A DNA stretch of 64,000 nucleotides from CAYYMH01 sp964472785 (GCA_964472785.1 CAYYMH010000006.1:61333-125332); one strand, 5' to 3'; positions 15,960 through 25,026 are shown, counted from the first letter of the stretch. The notes: a model not told the origin generated them from the sequence alone. Numbers and translations are program-made.

Positions 15960-16688
15960 TAAGCCAAAGATATATCAATAAGTTATCTGAACAAAAATCA
16001 TGCCATTTGTTTTGCGAAAAAATCGAATTTCAGCTAAATGGAAAATGTAAATTTAAAAAGAATGTAAACAAAGAGATCAAAATTTAATTTTATTGATAAT
16101 ATTGAAATATAATATCTGTCATTAATAATTTTAACCTAAATAAAACAGTTGGTTAAATCTGCTAAAATTTCAAATGTTTTATAAATATTTTTCAAGCCAG
16201 TCACATTTTAGTGTTTTTTCAGAAACATTGAACTTAAATCGATTTAGAAAAATAAAACTACGGCTATCTATTCATATTTTTAAAAATGCAATGTTAGCAC
16301 CATTAGTAATTTCAAGGTGAAATGTTGGTGGATTGATCAAATCTATGAATGTGGTAACTGAAAATGAAATTTCCTTTTCGATTGTATGTTGATTGTTGAA
16401 TCATTTTAGAGAAAAGATACCGGCTTGAAAGTGGAAATTTATACTAATGACAACTTACTGACAAAATTAGGTTTGCATGATAATCCTGATTGTGAGACAT
16501 GATGTCGGTTCGGTTATAAAGCTGCCAGAGTTTAAAAATATTGAAGGCATAATAAAAAAAAATAGAAAATAATGCGGATTGATGTAGTGAAAAATTAATT
16601 AAAATTAACTGTCAAGCTATATTGAAATATGTATAAATCCTAAACATAATTGTATCTAAATGATTCAATTGTGCAATTTAAAACAACG
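15960..16688. other. Gene-poor AT-rich spacer, 729 bp
   Basis: No open frame over 60 codons, tRNA or strong hairpin-plus-T terminator was found. A short plus-strand frame around 16420-16500 reads like peptide (KVEIYTNDNLL..KLGLHDNPDCE) but has stops on both sides and no start, so at most it is a fossil. Otherwise nothing is recognised. Confidence 0.6.
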
Positions 16689-18050
16689 TTATTTAATGTC
16701 AGTTATTTTCATTGATTTGTTTGCAGAATTTTTTGTTTTTGGTTTTTTCTTCAGCTTAAAGAGGCTAAATTGTTTTTTTCCTTTCTTTTTGAACTTGTTT
16801 TTCAGTTCGTCGATTCTCTTTCTTGTAATTTGGCGCCTCTTTTCCAAATCATTGGGAGCCAGCTCAAGAAATTTTTTGTAGCTTTCAAATGCTTTTTTGT
16901 GCTGTCCGGTTGAATCCAGAGCCAGCGCTTTGTTCAGCCATGCCTCGAAATATTTGGGATTGATTTTAATCGCCCGTTCATAGCATTTGATGGCATCCTT
17001 TGTTCTGCCGATCTTATTTAATGTAATTCCCAAATTATTCCAGGTTTGAACATAATCTGCATTTAGTCGGATGGATTTTTCATAAGCGGCAATCGCTTCA
17101 TCGTCACGGTTCAGGCGGCACAGAATGTTGCCGGCACGATAATGAACTTTGGCGTGATTGGGCTTGAGCTTAATCGCCTGATCAAAACTACGGAGTGCCT
17201 CAACTTCCTTTTTTATTTTCTGCAATGCAATACCTTTATGATACCAGGCTTCGAATTGTTTTCCGTAAAGCTGAAGCGATTTATCGTACAGCGGGATCGC
17301 CTCTTCTAATTTTCCGAGTTTGAATAACGCATCTCCCTGACAGTACCAGACGTCGTATTCATCCGGACAAAGTTCAGCAGCTATTTTAAATTTCTCCAGC
17401 GCAGATTCGTACTGTTCTAATTTTTCCAGAGCCACGCCCTGATTTATGTACGCTTCATAAAAATCGGACTTTACTTCGGCGCCTTTTTCAGCGATAACGA
17501 GCGCATCCTCGTATTGCCCAAGTTTCAGTAAAACACCACTCTGGTTTAGAAATCCAATTCCTGATTCCACCCAGTTGGTTGACAGGTCAAATTTTTCCAA
17601 CGCTTCTTTGTAATTTTGTTGCTCAAATGCCTGATTCCCCAATTTGATCATTTCAAAGGCTTGTGTTCTTTCAGGAATGGGAATATTCTTGTTTTTTTCA
17701 ATTTCGTTTTTAATAGCGGTCTCATCTTTGATGATTTTGAAGTGTTCGTGCAGGATTCCTTTAACCAGATATTTTTTCCGGCGTCTGGCTTCGGTTTCGG
17801 TGATCTCCTCTTTGAAATCACGAAAAACATAAATCATATTTGTAATGAAAACAATGACCAAAATAACCAAAAGAAAAATGATGCGTTCGGAAGTTAGCAG
17901 ATTGTTGAATTCAAGGAATAGTGTGCTGCCGATAACGATAAGCCCAATCGAGTTGATCGGAATGTAAGTATAATATTTTAGAATTACACCGACGATAATC
18001 AAAAAGAGAAAAAATGAGGCAATGAGTATATTTAGAATCAGAAATAACAT
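16689..18050 (-). CDS. Membrane-anchored TPR repeat protein
   Basis: The N-terminal ~80 residues hold three hydrophobic segments (MLFLILNILIASFFLFLII; SIGLIVIGSTLFL; IIFLLVILVIVFITNMIYV). A charged linker follows, then about eight consecutive tetratricopeptide repeats (for example AYINQGVALEKLEQYESAL, AWYHKGIALQKIKKEVEAL, TWNNLGITLNKIGRTKDAI), and the protein ends in a lysine-rich tail. It is probably a scaffold anchored in the inner membrane with its TPRs in the cytosol; the partner is unknown. ATG 18050 has AAAAGGAG 10 nt upstream; the in-frame TTG at 18095 lies ahead of that site and is rejected. A consensus promoter lies 135 bp upstream. Confidence 0.85.
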   Translation of the reverse strand: MLFLILNILIASFFLFLIIVGVILKYYTYIPINSIGLIVIGSTLFLEFNNLLTSERIIFLLVILVIVFITNMIYVFRDFKEEITETEARRRKKYLVKGILHEHFKIIKDETAIKNEIEKNKNIPIPERTQAFEMIKLGNQAFEQQNYKEALEKFDLSTNWVESGIGFLNQSGVLLKLGQYEDALVIAEKGAEVKSDFYEAYINQGVALEKLEQYESALEKFKIAAELCPDEYDVWYCQGDALFKLGKLEEAIPLYDKSLQLYGKQFEAWYHKGIALQKIKKEVEALRSFDQAIKLKPNHAKVHYRAGNILCRLNRDDEAIAAYEKSIRLNADYVQTWNNLGITLNKIGRTKDAIKCYERAIKINPKYFEAWLNKALALDSTGQHKKAFESYKKFLELAPNDLEKRRQITRKRIDELKNKFKKKGKKQFSLFKLKKKPKTKNSANKSMKITDIK

Positions 18051-18184
18051 ATTGGGATTGCTCCTTTTTGGATGAATAATCGGTTGATAATACAATTATT
18101 TGGCAAGGACAGTTTAGCAAATTTTTGAGAAAGCGTTATCTTTAACCGTGTCAATTATTATTGATTGGGAAAAAAAATTTTTAA

Positions 18185-18213
18185 AATATAATAATTTAAT
18201 AGTTATTTGTCAA
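18185..18213 (-). promoter_or_regulatory. Promoter of the TPR gene
   Basis: On the minus strand TTGACA (18208-18213) and TATATT (18185-18190) are spaced by 17 bp. The rest of the 328-bp spacer to the next gene holds one terminator and otherwise AT-rich sequence. Confidence 0.75.
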
Positions 18214-18307
18214 GTAATAAATCCGCTGCAGAAATTTGAGAATATAAGCAATTAAATGACTTGATGCGTATTGTGTTTCTGGAAATGAAAATGCTGAATT
18301 TATAAAT

Positions 18308-18348
18308 AAAAAAACTACCTCAAAATAACGTGCATTTTGGGTAGTTTT
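18308..18348 (-). terminator. Intrinsic terminator of the pspC/DUF5668 operon
   Basis: The minus strand reads AAAACTACCCAAAAT, a short loop, then ATTTTGAGGTAGTTTT (one bulged base) followed by a T-rich tract. It lies about 30 nt after the stop codon of the membrane protein at 18379. Confidence 0.85.
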
Positions 18349-18378
18349 AGTAAACTGAAAAAAATCTGGACTAATGGC

Positions 18379-18897
18379 TCAGGTTTGCTGACGTTTTTTC
18401 AGACTGCTGAGGATGATACCAGCCCCAATGATAATTAAAATGACTGGCCAGTATCTGGAAGTTAACCGCCAGGCGCTCCAATCAATGATGTCGTACATTC
18501 TCAGCAAGCTGGCTGTCCCGAAAAAGATAAAAAGACTTGCCGGAATCAGCACGCCCCAATCACTGGGCTTAACAATAAATAATGCCAGAAATCCAAGTCC
18601 CAGAAAAATGATAAATACAGGCCAAATATCCCTTACGTAATAGTATGGAATTACATCATAATTGCGGAGAATGAAAAAGATCCCCACCAAAAATAGGATC
18701 GTTCCCGGGAAAACTCCTCCTTTATCCTGTTTTTGAAGGGCAGAAAAAGTAATTATCAGTCCTAATCCCAGGATAATCAGCGGATAGATTTGGTACCAGT
18801 TCAAGAAATCGGGAGCGAGTTTGTTGATCAGCAAAATGCTTCCCAAAATGATCAGCACCAATCCTGGTACCAACGAGGTTTTTTTAAATTCAGTCAT
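18379..18897 (-). CDS. Small multi-pass membrane protein, DUF5668/LiaI-LiaF-like
   Basis: About 172 residues with six or seven short hydrophobic helices in pairs, rich in Gly-Leu-Ile (LVPGLVLIILGSILLINKL; YPLIILGLGLIITF; GTILFLVGIFFILRNYDV; VFIIFLGLGFLALF; WPVILIIIGAGIILS). Such repeats of helix pairs are typical of the DUF5668/LiaI-LiaF transmembrane family, linked to envelope-stress sensing. It follows the tandem PspC gene in the same operon. ATG 18897 has GAGGAC just upstream and MTEFKKTSLVPG begins the family segment. The in-frame ATG at 18921 overlaps the stop of the upstream gene (TAATG) but lacks a ribosome site. Confidence 0.8.
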   Translation of the reverse strand: MTEFKKTSLVPGLVLIILGSILLINKLAPDFLNWYQIYPLIILGLGLIITFSALQKQDKGGVFPGTILFLVGIFFILRNYDVIPYYYVRDIWPVFIIFLGLGFLALFIVKPSDWGVLIPASLFIFFGTASLLRMYDIIDWSAWRLTSRYWPVILIIIGAGIILSSLKKRQQT

Positions 18898-18920
18898 TTT
18901 GTCCTCACAATTGTTTTTCA

Positions 18921-19700
18921 TTAAGAATTCTGTTTTTCAGTGTTTTCATCTTTCGGTGCGCTTTTTACTCGTTTGGGTGTTTTCTTTGGCGGCGGCGATT
19001 TCTGCTCCGAAGGCGCGGTTGTTGTTCCTGACGCTAACTTTTCTTCCGGGACGATAATCATCCATAAAATGTAAACAATTACTCCCAAGAGCACTTTTGT
19101 AATTAAAGACAATACAACCCAGCCGATACGAATGATAACCGGATCGACATTTAACTTTTTTGCCAGACCACCGCATACGCCACCGATGATTTTCTCATCT
19201 CTTGACCGGTAAAGCGAGATTTGACTTTCGTTGGTTGGTTCTTTTTTCTGCCGGAGTACGTAAATCAAATATACAATACCCAATAAAATAATCACTACAG
19301 GCCAAAATTTGTCCCAGTTAAAAAACCATGGCTCAAACAAATACCAGCGGAACGGGAAATAGGGTGGGAAACTCCAGCGCCAGTGTGGAGAAAGTAGGGA
19401 TATTCCCAATAAAATTAATCCGATTCCCCAATATATGCCGGTATTTTGCGGCTTCTTTTGGTCCGCGACGCTTTGCTCCGGATTTTCTTTCATCACAAAT
19501 AGGCACACCAGATAGAGTACAATGCCTATCCCTTGAAAAAATGCCAACACCAACCAGATAATCCGTACAATCGTCACATCGACATTGAAATATTCTGCAA
19601 AACCACCACAGATGCCAGCAAATATCCGGTCAACTTTTGACCGATAAAGCCGCTTGATATCACTGGTCTTTTTTGATTGATCTTGTTTTTCCGGTGTCAT
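18921..19700 (-). CDS. Protein with two PspC domains and internal membrane segments
   Basis: A predicted envelope-stress membrane protein. PspC domain 1 (about residues 15-75) has LYRSKVDRIFAGICGGFAEYF and IVRIIWLVLAFF. The middle part (about 85-150) carries DUF5668-like helices (YWGIGLILLGISLLS; FWPVVIILLGIVYLIYVL). PspC domain 2 (about 165-225) has LYRSRDEKIIGGVCGGLAKKL and a matching helix. The tail is lysine/proline/threonine-rich. PspC domains sense or relay membrane stress in the phage-shock response, but no pspA or pspF is seen nearby. Tandem PspC copies in one chain are uncommon yet known. AGGAAG precedes the ATG. Confidence 0.88.
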   Translation of the reverse strand: MTPEKQDQSKKTSDIKRLYRSKVDRIFAGICGGFAEYFNVDVTIVRIIWLVLAFFQGIGIVLYLVCLFVMKENPEQSVADQKKPQNTGIYWGIGLILLGISLLSPHWRWSFPPYFPFRWYLFEPWFFNWDKFWPVVIILLGIVYLIYVLRQKKEPTNESQISLYRSRDEKIIGGVCGGLAKKLNVDPVIIRIGWVVLSLITKVLLGVIVYILWMIIVPEEKLASGTTTAPSEQKSPPPKKTPKRVKSAPKDENTEKQNS

Positions 19701-20003
19701 AATTCTTCCTTTCTATTCAAAACAGTTTAGCAGATTAATATAAACTTTGGTCAGACATTCAAAACTAATAACGCAATTTCATTTAATATGTTTCACACAC
19801 GTTGCCACAGAATTCCGGAGATCACAAAGATATTCTTGAGTAAAACGTTGACAGAGATTTTGAATTATTTTGAATCGTTCTGGGACGACTGATAAATGCT
19901 AAGTAAATGCTTTTATTTTTCTCTTGACTTTTATATACCAGTGCCTAAACGAAAACTAATTTTAAACTAAACAATAATGAGATTTTCCAAGTTTACTTTA
20001 GTT

Positions 20004-20198
20004 GACCTCATCATCTAACCCTTTATCCTTGAAGGAGAAGGGGGAACATATTTTCTTGGACTGTATCAAAAGTTAACTTGTAGTGACGAATTTATTCGTC
20101 AAATACCATATATCGTGTGGAGCGAATAAATTCGCTACTACAAATTGGGCTAAACATCTTGCATCGGAACTTTTGATACAGCCTCACGGGGTGAGGTC
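20004..20198. repeat. MITE-like nested inverted-repeat element
   Basis: A perfect 14-bp terminal repeat CTGTATCAAAAGTT (20061-20074) pairs with AACTTTTGATACAG (20168-20181). Inside it TTGTAGTGACGAATTTATTCG (20078-20098) pairs with its near-complement at 20123-20143 (19 of 21). An outer GACCTCA (20004-20010) pairs with TGAGGTC (20192-20198). No coding capacity. It lies in the 549-bp spacer between the PspC and pcm genes; the remaining spacer shows nothing else I recognise. Strings like GCGAATAAATTCGC flanked by ACTACA are familiar as dispersed repeats in several bacterial phyla. Confidence 0.75.
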
Positions 20199-20249
20199 TA
20201 TAATAGGAATTTTCGTTCAGAAATAATTAAAGATTGCCATCCTGGCTTT

Positions 20250-20999
20250 TCACTTTTTCTTCTTCTCGGCATCACCTGTCATTGGGACGAAAATAACCGG
20301 TAAAACCGATTTCTTTTTTATCTTACCTTTTTTGTTTTTTGTAAGCAAAATTAACTCCTGATAAAAATCACCAACCGGAATAATCATCCGCCCGCCATTT
20401 TTCAACTGATCGATCAGCGGTTGCGGAATATGATCAGGCGCTGCAGTAACAATGATGCCATCGAACGGCGCTGCCGTAGGCCAGCCTTGATAACCATCAC
20501 CAATTTTGGCGTGAACATTTTTATAACCTAATTCATCGAGCAATTTTTTTGCCCGTTTGCCCAATGAAGGAATGATTTCGATGGTGTAAACTTCGCTAAC
20601 AATTTCCGCTAAAACCGCTGCCTGATAGCCGGAACCTGTGCCAATTTCCAAAACTTTTTCATCACCACCGAGCTTTAGCGTCTCAGTCATCAAAGCGACA
20701 ATGTAAGGCTGAGAAATGGTTTGATCTTCACCTATCGACAGCGGACGGTCGGAATAGGAGAAGTCTTTCAGAAATTCCGGCACAAATTTGTGGCGGGGCA
20801 CTTTTTTCATGGCTCGCAGCACCAAAGAATCTTTAACACCACGTTGAGCGATTTGCGTCTCGACCATTCTCAACCGTTGCATCAGCAATGGATCACTTGT
20901 TTGCAGGCTGTCTTGCTGTTTATTTTGCCCCGGGCTATTATTTTTACATGCTAAAATAAAAAGAAAAATCAACAATATGTTGGCTAATTTTTTCATCAT
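20250..20999 (-). CDS. pcm: Protein-L-isoaspartate O-methyltransferase with lipoprotein-type signal
   Basis: Repairs isoaspartyl residues in damaged proteins by SAM-dependent methylation. The catalytic domain is complete: IGEDQTISQPYIVALMTETL, then the SAM-binding motif VLEIGTGSGYQAAVLAEI, the post-motif VYTIEI, and FDGIIVTAAPDHIP. The oddity is the N-terminus: MMKKLANILLIFLFILAC is a clear lipoprotein signal with Cys18, followed by a disordered Ser/Gln linker before the domain at about residue 38. This suggests an exported, lipid-anchored enzyme, although SAM is not expected in the periplasm. Its ATG overlaps the stop of the HDAC-family gene (ATGA), so the two are translationally coupled. 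Confidence 0.9.
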   Translation of the reverse strand: MMKKLANILLIFLFILACKNNSPGQNKQQDSLQTSDPLLMQRLRMVETQIAQRGVKDSLVLRAMKKVPRHKFVPEFLKDFSYSDRPLSIGEDQTISQPYIVALMTETLKLGGDEKVLEIGTGSGYQAAVLAEIVSEVYTIEIIPSLGKRAKKLLDELGYKNVHAKIGDGYQGWPTAAPFDGIIVTAAPDHIPQPLIDQLKNGGRMIIPVGDFYQELILLTKNKKGKIKKKSVLPVIFVPMTGDAEKKKK

Positions 21000-21943
21000 G
21001 TCCCTCGGTTTAATAATGATTCAATGTGCAATTCAACACATTTTGCCAGTTTATTTAAATGATATCCCCCTTCCAGCAGAGAAATAATTTTCCCTTTGCA
21101 ATGCTTCTCAGCGATTTGCACTGAAACGTCTGACAATTTTTTAAATCCCGCATCCGTAACATGCATACCTGAAATATAATCATCTTCGTGGGCATCGAAA
21201 CCCGCTGAAATTAAAATGAAATCCGGCTTAAATTTATCGGCTGCAGGAACAAGATAGTTGCGGAAGATACCGATGTAATCGCCATCACCGTGTCCGACTG
21301 AGAGCGGGAAATTCATTGTAAAACCCTCACCGTCATCTATTCCTGTTTCGTTTCGGGAACCTGATCCCGGGAAGTAAGGATATTGATGAATGCTGAAATA
21401 AAAAACAGTAGGATCATCGTAGAAAGCGTATTGGGTGCCGTTTCCGTGATGCACGTCCCAGTCGATAATGAGTATTTTTCCGATATGATGTTTTATTTGC
21501 AAATATTTCGCCAAAATGGCGATATTATTAAACAGGCAGAAACCTCTGGCCCGATTTCGTTCCGCATGATGACCCGGAGGACGAAGTGCACAAAACACGT
21601 TTTCGACCTGCTGATTCATCACAGCATCTCCGGCAGCCAATGCACCTCCCACAGCTAACATGGCAACATCGAACGATTCGGACACAATTCCCGTATCCGG
21701 ATCTAAATTCGAATAACCTTGCTCGCAGGCTAACTTAACAGAATCGATATAGGATTGGGAGTGAATTGTGGCAACCCATTCCCTGTCAGCAGGTGCTGCA
21801 TCAATCGATGTAAGTTTGTTAATTAAACCAGTTTTCGTCAAATGATCCATAATCGCAGACAGACGTTCGGGTCGTTCGGGATGCCAGGAACCCGTCTGGT
21901 GGAGAAGAAAATTTTTGTGATAAACAATACCTGTTTTCGTCAT
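20996..21943 (-). CDS. Histone deacetylase/AcuC/polyamine deacetylase family hydrolase
   Basis: A zinc amidohydrolase of the arginase/deacetylase fold. Key motifs are present: HPERPERLSAIMDHL near residue 22, RPPGHHAERNRARGFCLFNN near 128 (catalytic His pair), the metal site DWDVHHGNGTQ near 165 and SAGFDAHEDD near 250, and the C-terminal LLEGGYHLNKL. Bacterial members deacetylate acetyl-lysine (AcuC, which controls acetyl-CoA synthetase), acetylpolyamines or other amides; the substrate cannot be chosen from sequence alone. It is the first gene of a two-gene unit with pcm, overlapping by 4 bp. A GGAGGG site lies rather far (about 18 nt) upstream, so the start is not certain. Confidence 0.9.
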   Translation of the reverse strand: MTKTGIVYHKNFLLHQTGSWHPERPERLSAIMDHLTKTGLINKLTSIDAAPADREWVATIHSQSYIDSVKLACEQGYSNLDPDTGIVSESFDVAMLAVGGALAAGDAVMNQQVENVFCALRPPGHHAERNRARGFCLFNNIAILAKYLQIKHHIGKILIIDWDVHHGNGTQYAFYDDPTVFYFSIHQYPYFPGSGSRNETGIDDGEGFTMNFPLSVGHGDGDYIGIFRNYLVPAADKFKPDFILISAGFDAHEDDYISGMHVTDAGFKKLSDVSVQIAEKHCKGKIISLLEGGYHLNKLAKCVELHIESLLNRGT

Positions 21944-22126
21944 TGGTCGGTCTAATTTATTGTTCCCTCCTCTCGTGAATTTGATTGATTTTCATCGCGA
22001 TCTGAAAGATTATAACGTATTGCTTTCTTTACACTGTATGTTAATCAAATGTTTTGTTTTTTTCAAGAGAAAAATGCACGACCGGAAAAATTTTATTAGC
22101 ATAAATGTGGGATTAATTTGTGGAAG

Positions 22127-22651
22127 TTATTTTGTTTGGGATTTCAACTTGCCGATTACTTCTCGATGAGCGGAAAAGGCGATGTTCTCAGGTAATTTGT
22201 CCAATGTAAAAAAAGTGACATCCACCGCATCGTCGCCGGCTTTTATTTTGCCATTGGTTATTTCTGCCTCATAAACAACGAGAATGACGTGCATCCCCGG
22301 ATCGTCAAAACCAGCCTGTACAGAAAAAAGCTGCTTCAGCGATACGTCCAAATTCGTCTCTTCTTTTGTTTCCCTGATGGCAGCTTGTTCGGTGGTTTCA
22401 TTGAATTCCACAAATCCCGCTGGCAAACACCAGTCACCTTTTTGGGGCTCAAATTTTCTTTTCACCAATAAAATCTGATTGTCCTGCATAATAATGACAG
22501 CGACAGCCGGAATCGGATTCATGTAAAAAATAAAATTGCAGTCCTTGCATACCAATCTCTGCATTTGCTCATCTGGGAGATATTTTATGCCCAATGAATT
22601 TCCGCAAACCGGACAAAATTTATAATTTTTCGGATTGATTGAGTTCTTCAA
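22127..22651 (-). CDS. NUDIX hydrolase with N-terminal zinc ribbon
   Basis: A nucleotide-pyrophosphohydrolase family member. The N-terminal CPVCG..CKDC pair forms a zinc ribbon like that of NudC-type NADH pyrophosphatases. The NUDIX box reads GFVEFNETTEQAAIRETKEE, with the essential G-x5-E-x7-R-E-x2-E-E spacing. The second half lacks the long NudC C-terminus, so the substrate is open. The chosen start is TTG 22651, two bases after the amidase stop codon. An open frame continues upstream to 22807, but its extra residues come from the amidase gene read in another frame and have no family match. It is the third gene of the DUF1232-amidase-NUDIX operon. Confidence 0.85.
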   Translation of the reverse strand: MKNSINPKNYKFCPVCGNSLGIKYLPDEQMQRLVCKDCNFIFYMNPIPAVAVIIMQDNQILLVKRKFEPQKGDWCLPAGFVEFNETTEQAAIRETKEETNLDVSLKQLFSVQAGFDDPGMHVILVVYEAEITNGKIKAGDDAVDVTFFTLDKLPENIAFSAHREVIGKLKSQTK

Positions 22652-22653
22652 AA

Positions 22654-24456
22654 TTATCGGCTCTCTGATAAAAATTCTTCCATTGCCTTTACAATGGCCT
22701 TGACAACTTTCATTTTGAATGACGGATTGGTGATCAACATTTCCTCTTCCGGATGGATAATGAAAGCGGGCTCTGCGAGCATCGAAATCATCTGCGGTGG
22801 CGTACACACATACAAATTATTATGAAATAGTCCGAAATTTTTCAGTTGTGTTGCTTTCAATATTCTTTTTTGAATTAAATAAGCTAACCGATAGCTGTGC
22901 GGGTGATAGTAGTACGTACTCGTTCCACGAATTTCATTCGGATCAAAACCGTCCGGCAGGGCATTGAAATGTAAACTCAGCATGATTTCCGCTCCAATGA
23001 ATTTGGCAAATTCTACCCGGGAAGTTAGCGTAATTCCATCATTTCTGCCGTGAGTCAGTTCTACAAAAGCACCTTTATCTTCAAGCGCATCTTTCAGCAG
23101 TTCACAATATTCATAATTTATCTCTTTTTCACTGATTCCTGAAGGACCGACCGCACCCAGGTCCGGATTATGGCCCGGGTCTAAACAGATAATTCTGTTT
23201 TTAATTGGCGAGTGCGGCCAACCGGCAATATCCGGTTTTTTCTTGATTTTGATGTAGAAATTTCCGTTTTGATAAAATGGGTCGTAGCCCCACTGACGCT
23301 TTTGATTCAAGTAAATAATAATGGTATAGACGTTTTTTCCAGTTTTTTCCCAATTGATGTTTTGAAACAGCGGATCATCAAAATTGATTTTGATGCGCGG
23401 ATTGTTTTCGGCGATATTGTAAAAAGTGATATGCAACTGGTTCGGTTTGGGAATCTGTTCCACTTTGAATGGCAGCCGTTGATCAATGATCACATTGATG
23501 ATCGAATACCCGTCTCGTGATTCGGTATTGATTTCGGTAATAACGCCTTCTGATTCCGATAATCCGGGGGGAAGCAGTTTTACTTTTTCTTTTTTAATCC
23601 AGAATTCATCGGTGTCGGTTAACCGGATGCGTAAATGATTTTCTCTCGCGGCAGTAACCCTGACTGTGGAATTTTCAGGAAAATGAATTTGATGCCCAAC
23701 TTTTGGCCCGGTTCGACTCACGACCATTTTTTCAGTGAACTGCGCGATCTTCGGTACCCGGGAGACATCGATTCGTAATTTTCCCGGCGCCAGCGAGGTA
23801 ATCGAATTTCCCCAGTCATCTTTCAGCGTGAATTTGATATTTCTCTCGATACCCCAATCCCACGATTGAATAATATATGAACCAATGTAAATTCCCTCGA
23901 CATGCTGCATTTGCGAGTTTGTTCCCTGTCCGAAAAGTGCTTCACCCCAGTAATTGTTTGCCCGGGGCCCTAATTCGGTCATCGGCAGATTTCGGGCAAT
24001 ACCTTCAATGGAAAATGTTGCATCACAGCCGGGCGTTCCTTTAAAAGCCACTTTAAAAATGTCCCCTGGCGGAAGTTCCCATGTTTTTTTGGGGAAAATG
24101 TAACTTGTATCAATTGACAATGGATGATTGGGAGAGGTTTTCAGATAATAGGGAATGTAAACATTTCGCTCAAGTTTTAACGTGTCTTTTCCAAAAACGG
24201 AAACGCACGAAAAAGTAAAATTACCTGGCTTGACAGCAACAACAGCTAAAAAAGTCCCATTATAATGTAGATCGATTGGCATGTTGTTGACAAAAAACTG
24301 AGCGGATCGTGGGCGCACATTTCCGATAATGAAAGTAGAATCAGAGGCAATGACCTGATCACATTCTTTGGGATATACAACTTCGATTCTGGGTTGAGCA
24401 AATTGTGTTTGAATGTTTATAATGAGAATGCTCAAAAGTGTGAGTAATGTTTTCAA
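22654..24456 (-). CDS. Exported N-acetylmuramoyl-L-alanine amidase (Amidase_3)
   Basis: Cleaves the lactyl-L-alanine bond of peptidoglycan in the periplasm. A signal peptide (about 1-20, ending QTQFAQ) leads into ~380 residues of beta-rich N-terminal sequence that I do not recognise in detail; its second half has the alternating pattern of an AMIN-like domain. The catalytic Amidase_3 domain occupies the last ~180 residues. Zinc ligands are in ICLDPGHNPDLG and EKEINYEYCELL and in SLHFNALPDG; the catalytic Glu is in LAEPAFIIHPEEE. The start codon is TTG 24456, with AGGGA upstream and the previous stop only 3 nt away. At 600 aa it is longer than typical AmiC. Confidence 0.9.
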   Translation of the reverse strand: MKTLLTLLSILIINIQTQFAQPRIEVVYPKECDQVIASDSTFIIGNVRPRSAQFFVNNMPIDLHYNGTFLAVVAVKPGNFTFSCVSVFGKDTLKLERNVYIPYYLKTSPNHPLSIDTSYIFPKKTWELPPGDIFKVAFKGTPGCDATFSIEGIARNLPMTELGPRANNYWGEALFGQGTNSQMQHVEGIYIGSYIIQSWDWGIERNIKFTLKDDWGNSITSLAPGKLRIDVSRVPKIAQFTEKMVVSRTGPKVGHQIHFPENSTVRVTAARENHLRIRLTDTDEFWIKKEKVKLLPPGLSESEGVITEINTESRDGYSIINVIIDQRLPFKVEQIPKPNQLHITFYNIAENNPRIKINFDDPLFQNINWEKTGKNVYTIIIYLNQKRQWGYDPFYQNGNFYIKIKKKPDIAGWPHSPIKNRIICLDPGHNPDLGAVGPSGISEKEINYEYCELLKDALEDKGAFVELTHGRNDGITLTSRVEFAKFIGAEIMLSLHFNALPDGFDPNEIRGTSTYYYHPHSYRLAYLIQKRILKATQLKNFGLFHNNLYVCTPPQMISMLAEPAFIIHPEEEMLITNPSFKMKVVKAIVKAMEEFLSESR

Positions 24457-24459
24457 TTA

Positions 24460-24786
24460 TCAATTTCCCTGCTGAATATTCCGAATGTGACTTTCCACAA
24501 TTTGAGGCGGACATTTTTTCAAAAAATAGTTTGAAGCGGCAATCAGGATGAATAAGTCATCCATATATCCTACCACAGGTATCAGTAAATCAGGTATCAG
24601 GTCTATTGGAGAGATGACATAAATCAGTGCTAACACTAACACAGTTTTTAAATGAAGCGGCACTCTGGCATCCTTAAATAATCGGTAAATCAGTTTGATG
24701 ATCTTCGGTAAGCTAAATAAAAATTGAATTGCCTGGGCCGGATTTCTGATGCCTTCCCGAATAAGTCGATTTAAGTTAATTGCCAT
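24460..24786 (-). CDS. DUF1232 (YkvA-like) membrane protein
   Basis: A 108-residue protein with the DUF1232 core VPLHLKTVLVLALIYVISP followed by IDLIPDLLIPVVGYMDDLFIL (about residues 45-85), a two-helix membrane-associated motif of unknown role. It is the first gene of the operon with the amidase and NUDIX genes; spacing to the amidase is 3 bp. The open frame extends upstream to 24888 without a match to the family, so the start is placed at ATG 24786 (MAINLNRLIREG), with a weak TGGA site. Confidence 0.85.
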   Translation of the reverse strand: MAINLNRLIREGIRNPAQAIQFLFSLPKIIKLIYRLFKDARVPLHLKTVLVLALIYVISPIDLIPDLLIPVVGYMDDLFILIAASNYFLKKCPPQIVESHIRNIQQGN

Positions 24787-24962
24787 TTTTTTCCAGAAGT
24801 ATGTGAGTTCGTACAGAATTATAATAAGTGGTTGCAAACCATATTTTTTATCAGGGTAAAAAATACAACTTTTTTTCATGAAAATCAAGCTTATCTTTGG
24901 GAAAATATATCGGAAAGAATGTTGTGGTGATTAAATTTTATAATTATTGGAAAACATATTTC

Positions 24963-25026
24963 CGCTTTAATTCCGGTTAAAGCGTAGCAGAATAACGGAA
25001 TCTTATGCTTAAAACTAAGAGATTCC
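24963..25026. repeat. Pair of adjacent hairpins in the spacer
   Basis: CGCTTTAA (24963-24970) pairs with TTAAAGCG (24977-24984) around a TTCCGG loop, and GGAATCT (24997-25003) pairs with AGATTCC (25020-25026). On the minus strand they lie just after the 979-residue TPR gene and may act as a terminator, but no long T tract follows. They may also be part of a dispersed palindromic repeat. Confidence 0.45.

Noticed and set aside
16400..16500. Peptide-like plus-strand fragment (KVEIYTNDNLL..)
   Set aside because: No start, stops on both sides, and too short to support a gene or a specific pseudogene.
22652..22807. N-terminal extension of the NUDIX reading frame
   Set aside because: It overlaps the amidase gene in another frame and has no similarity to NUDIX proteins; TTG 22651 directly after the amidase stop fits better.
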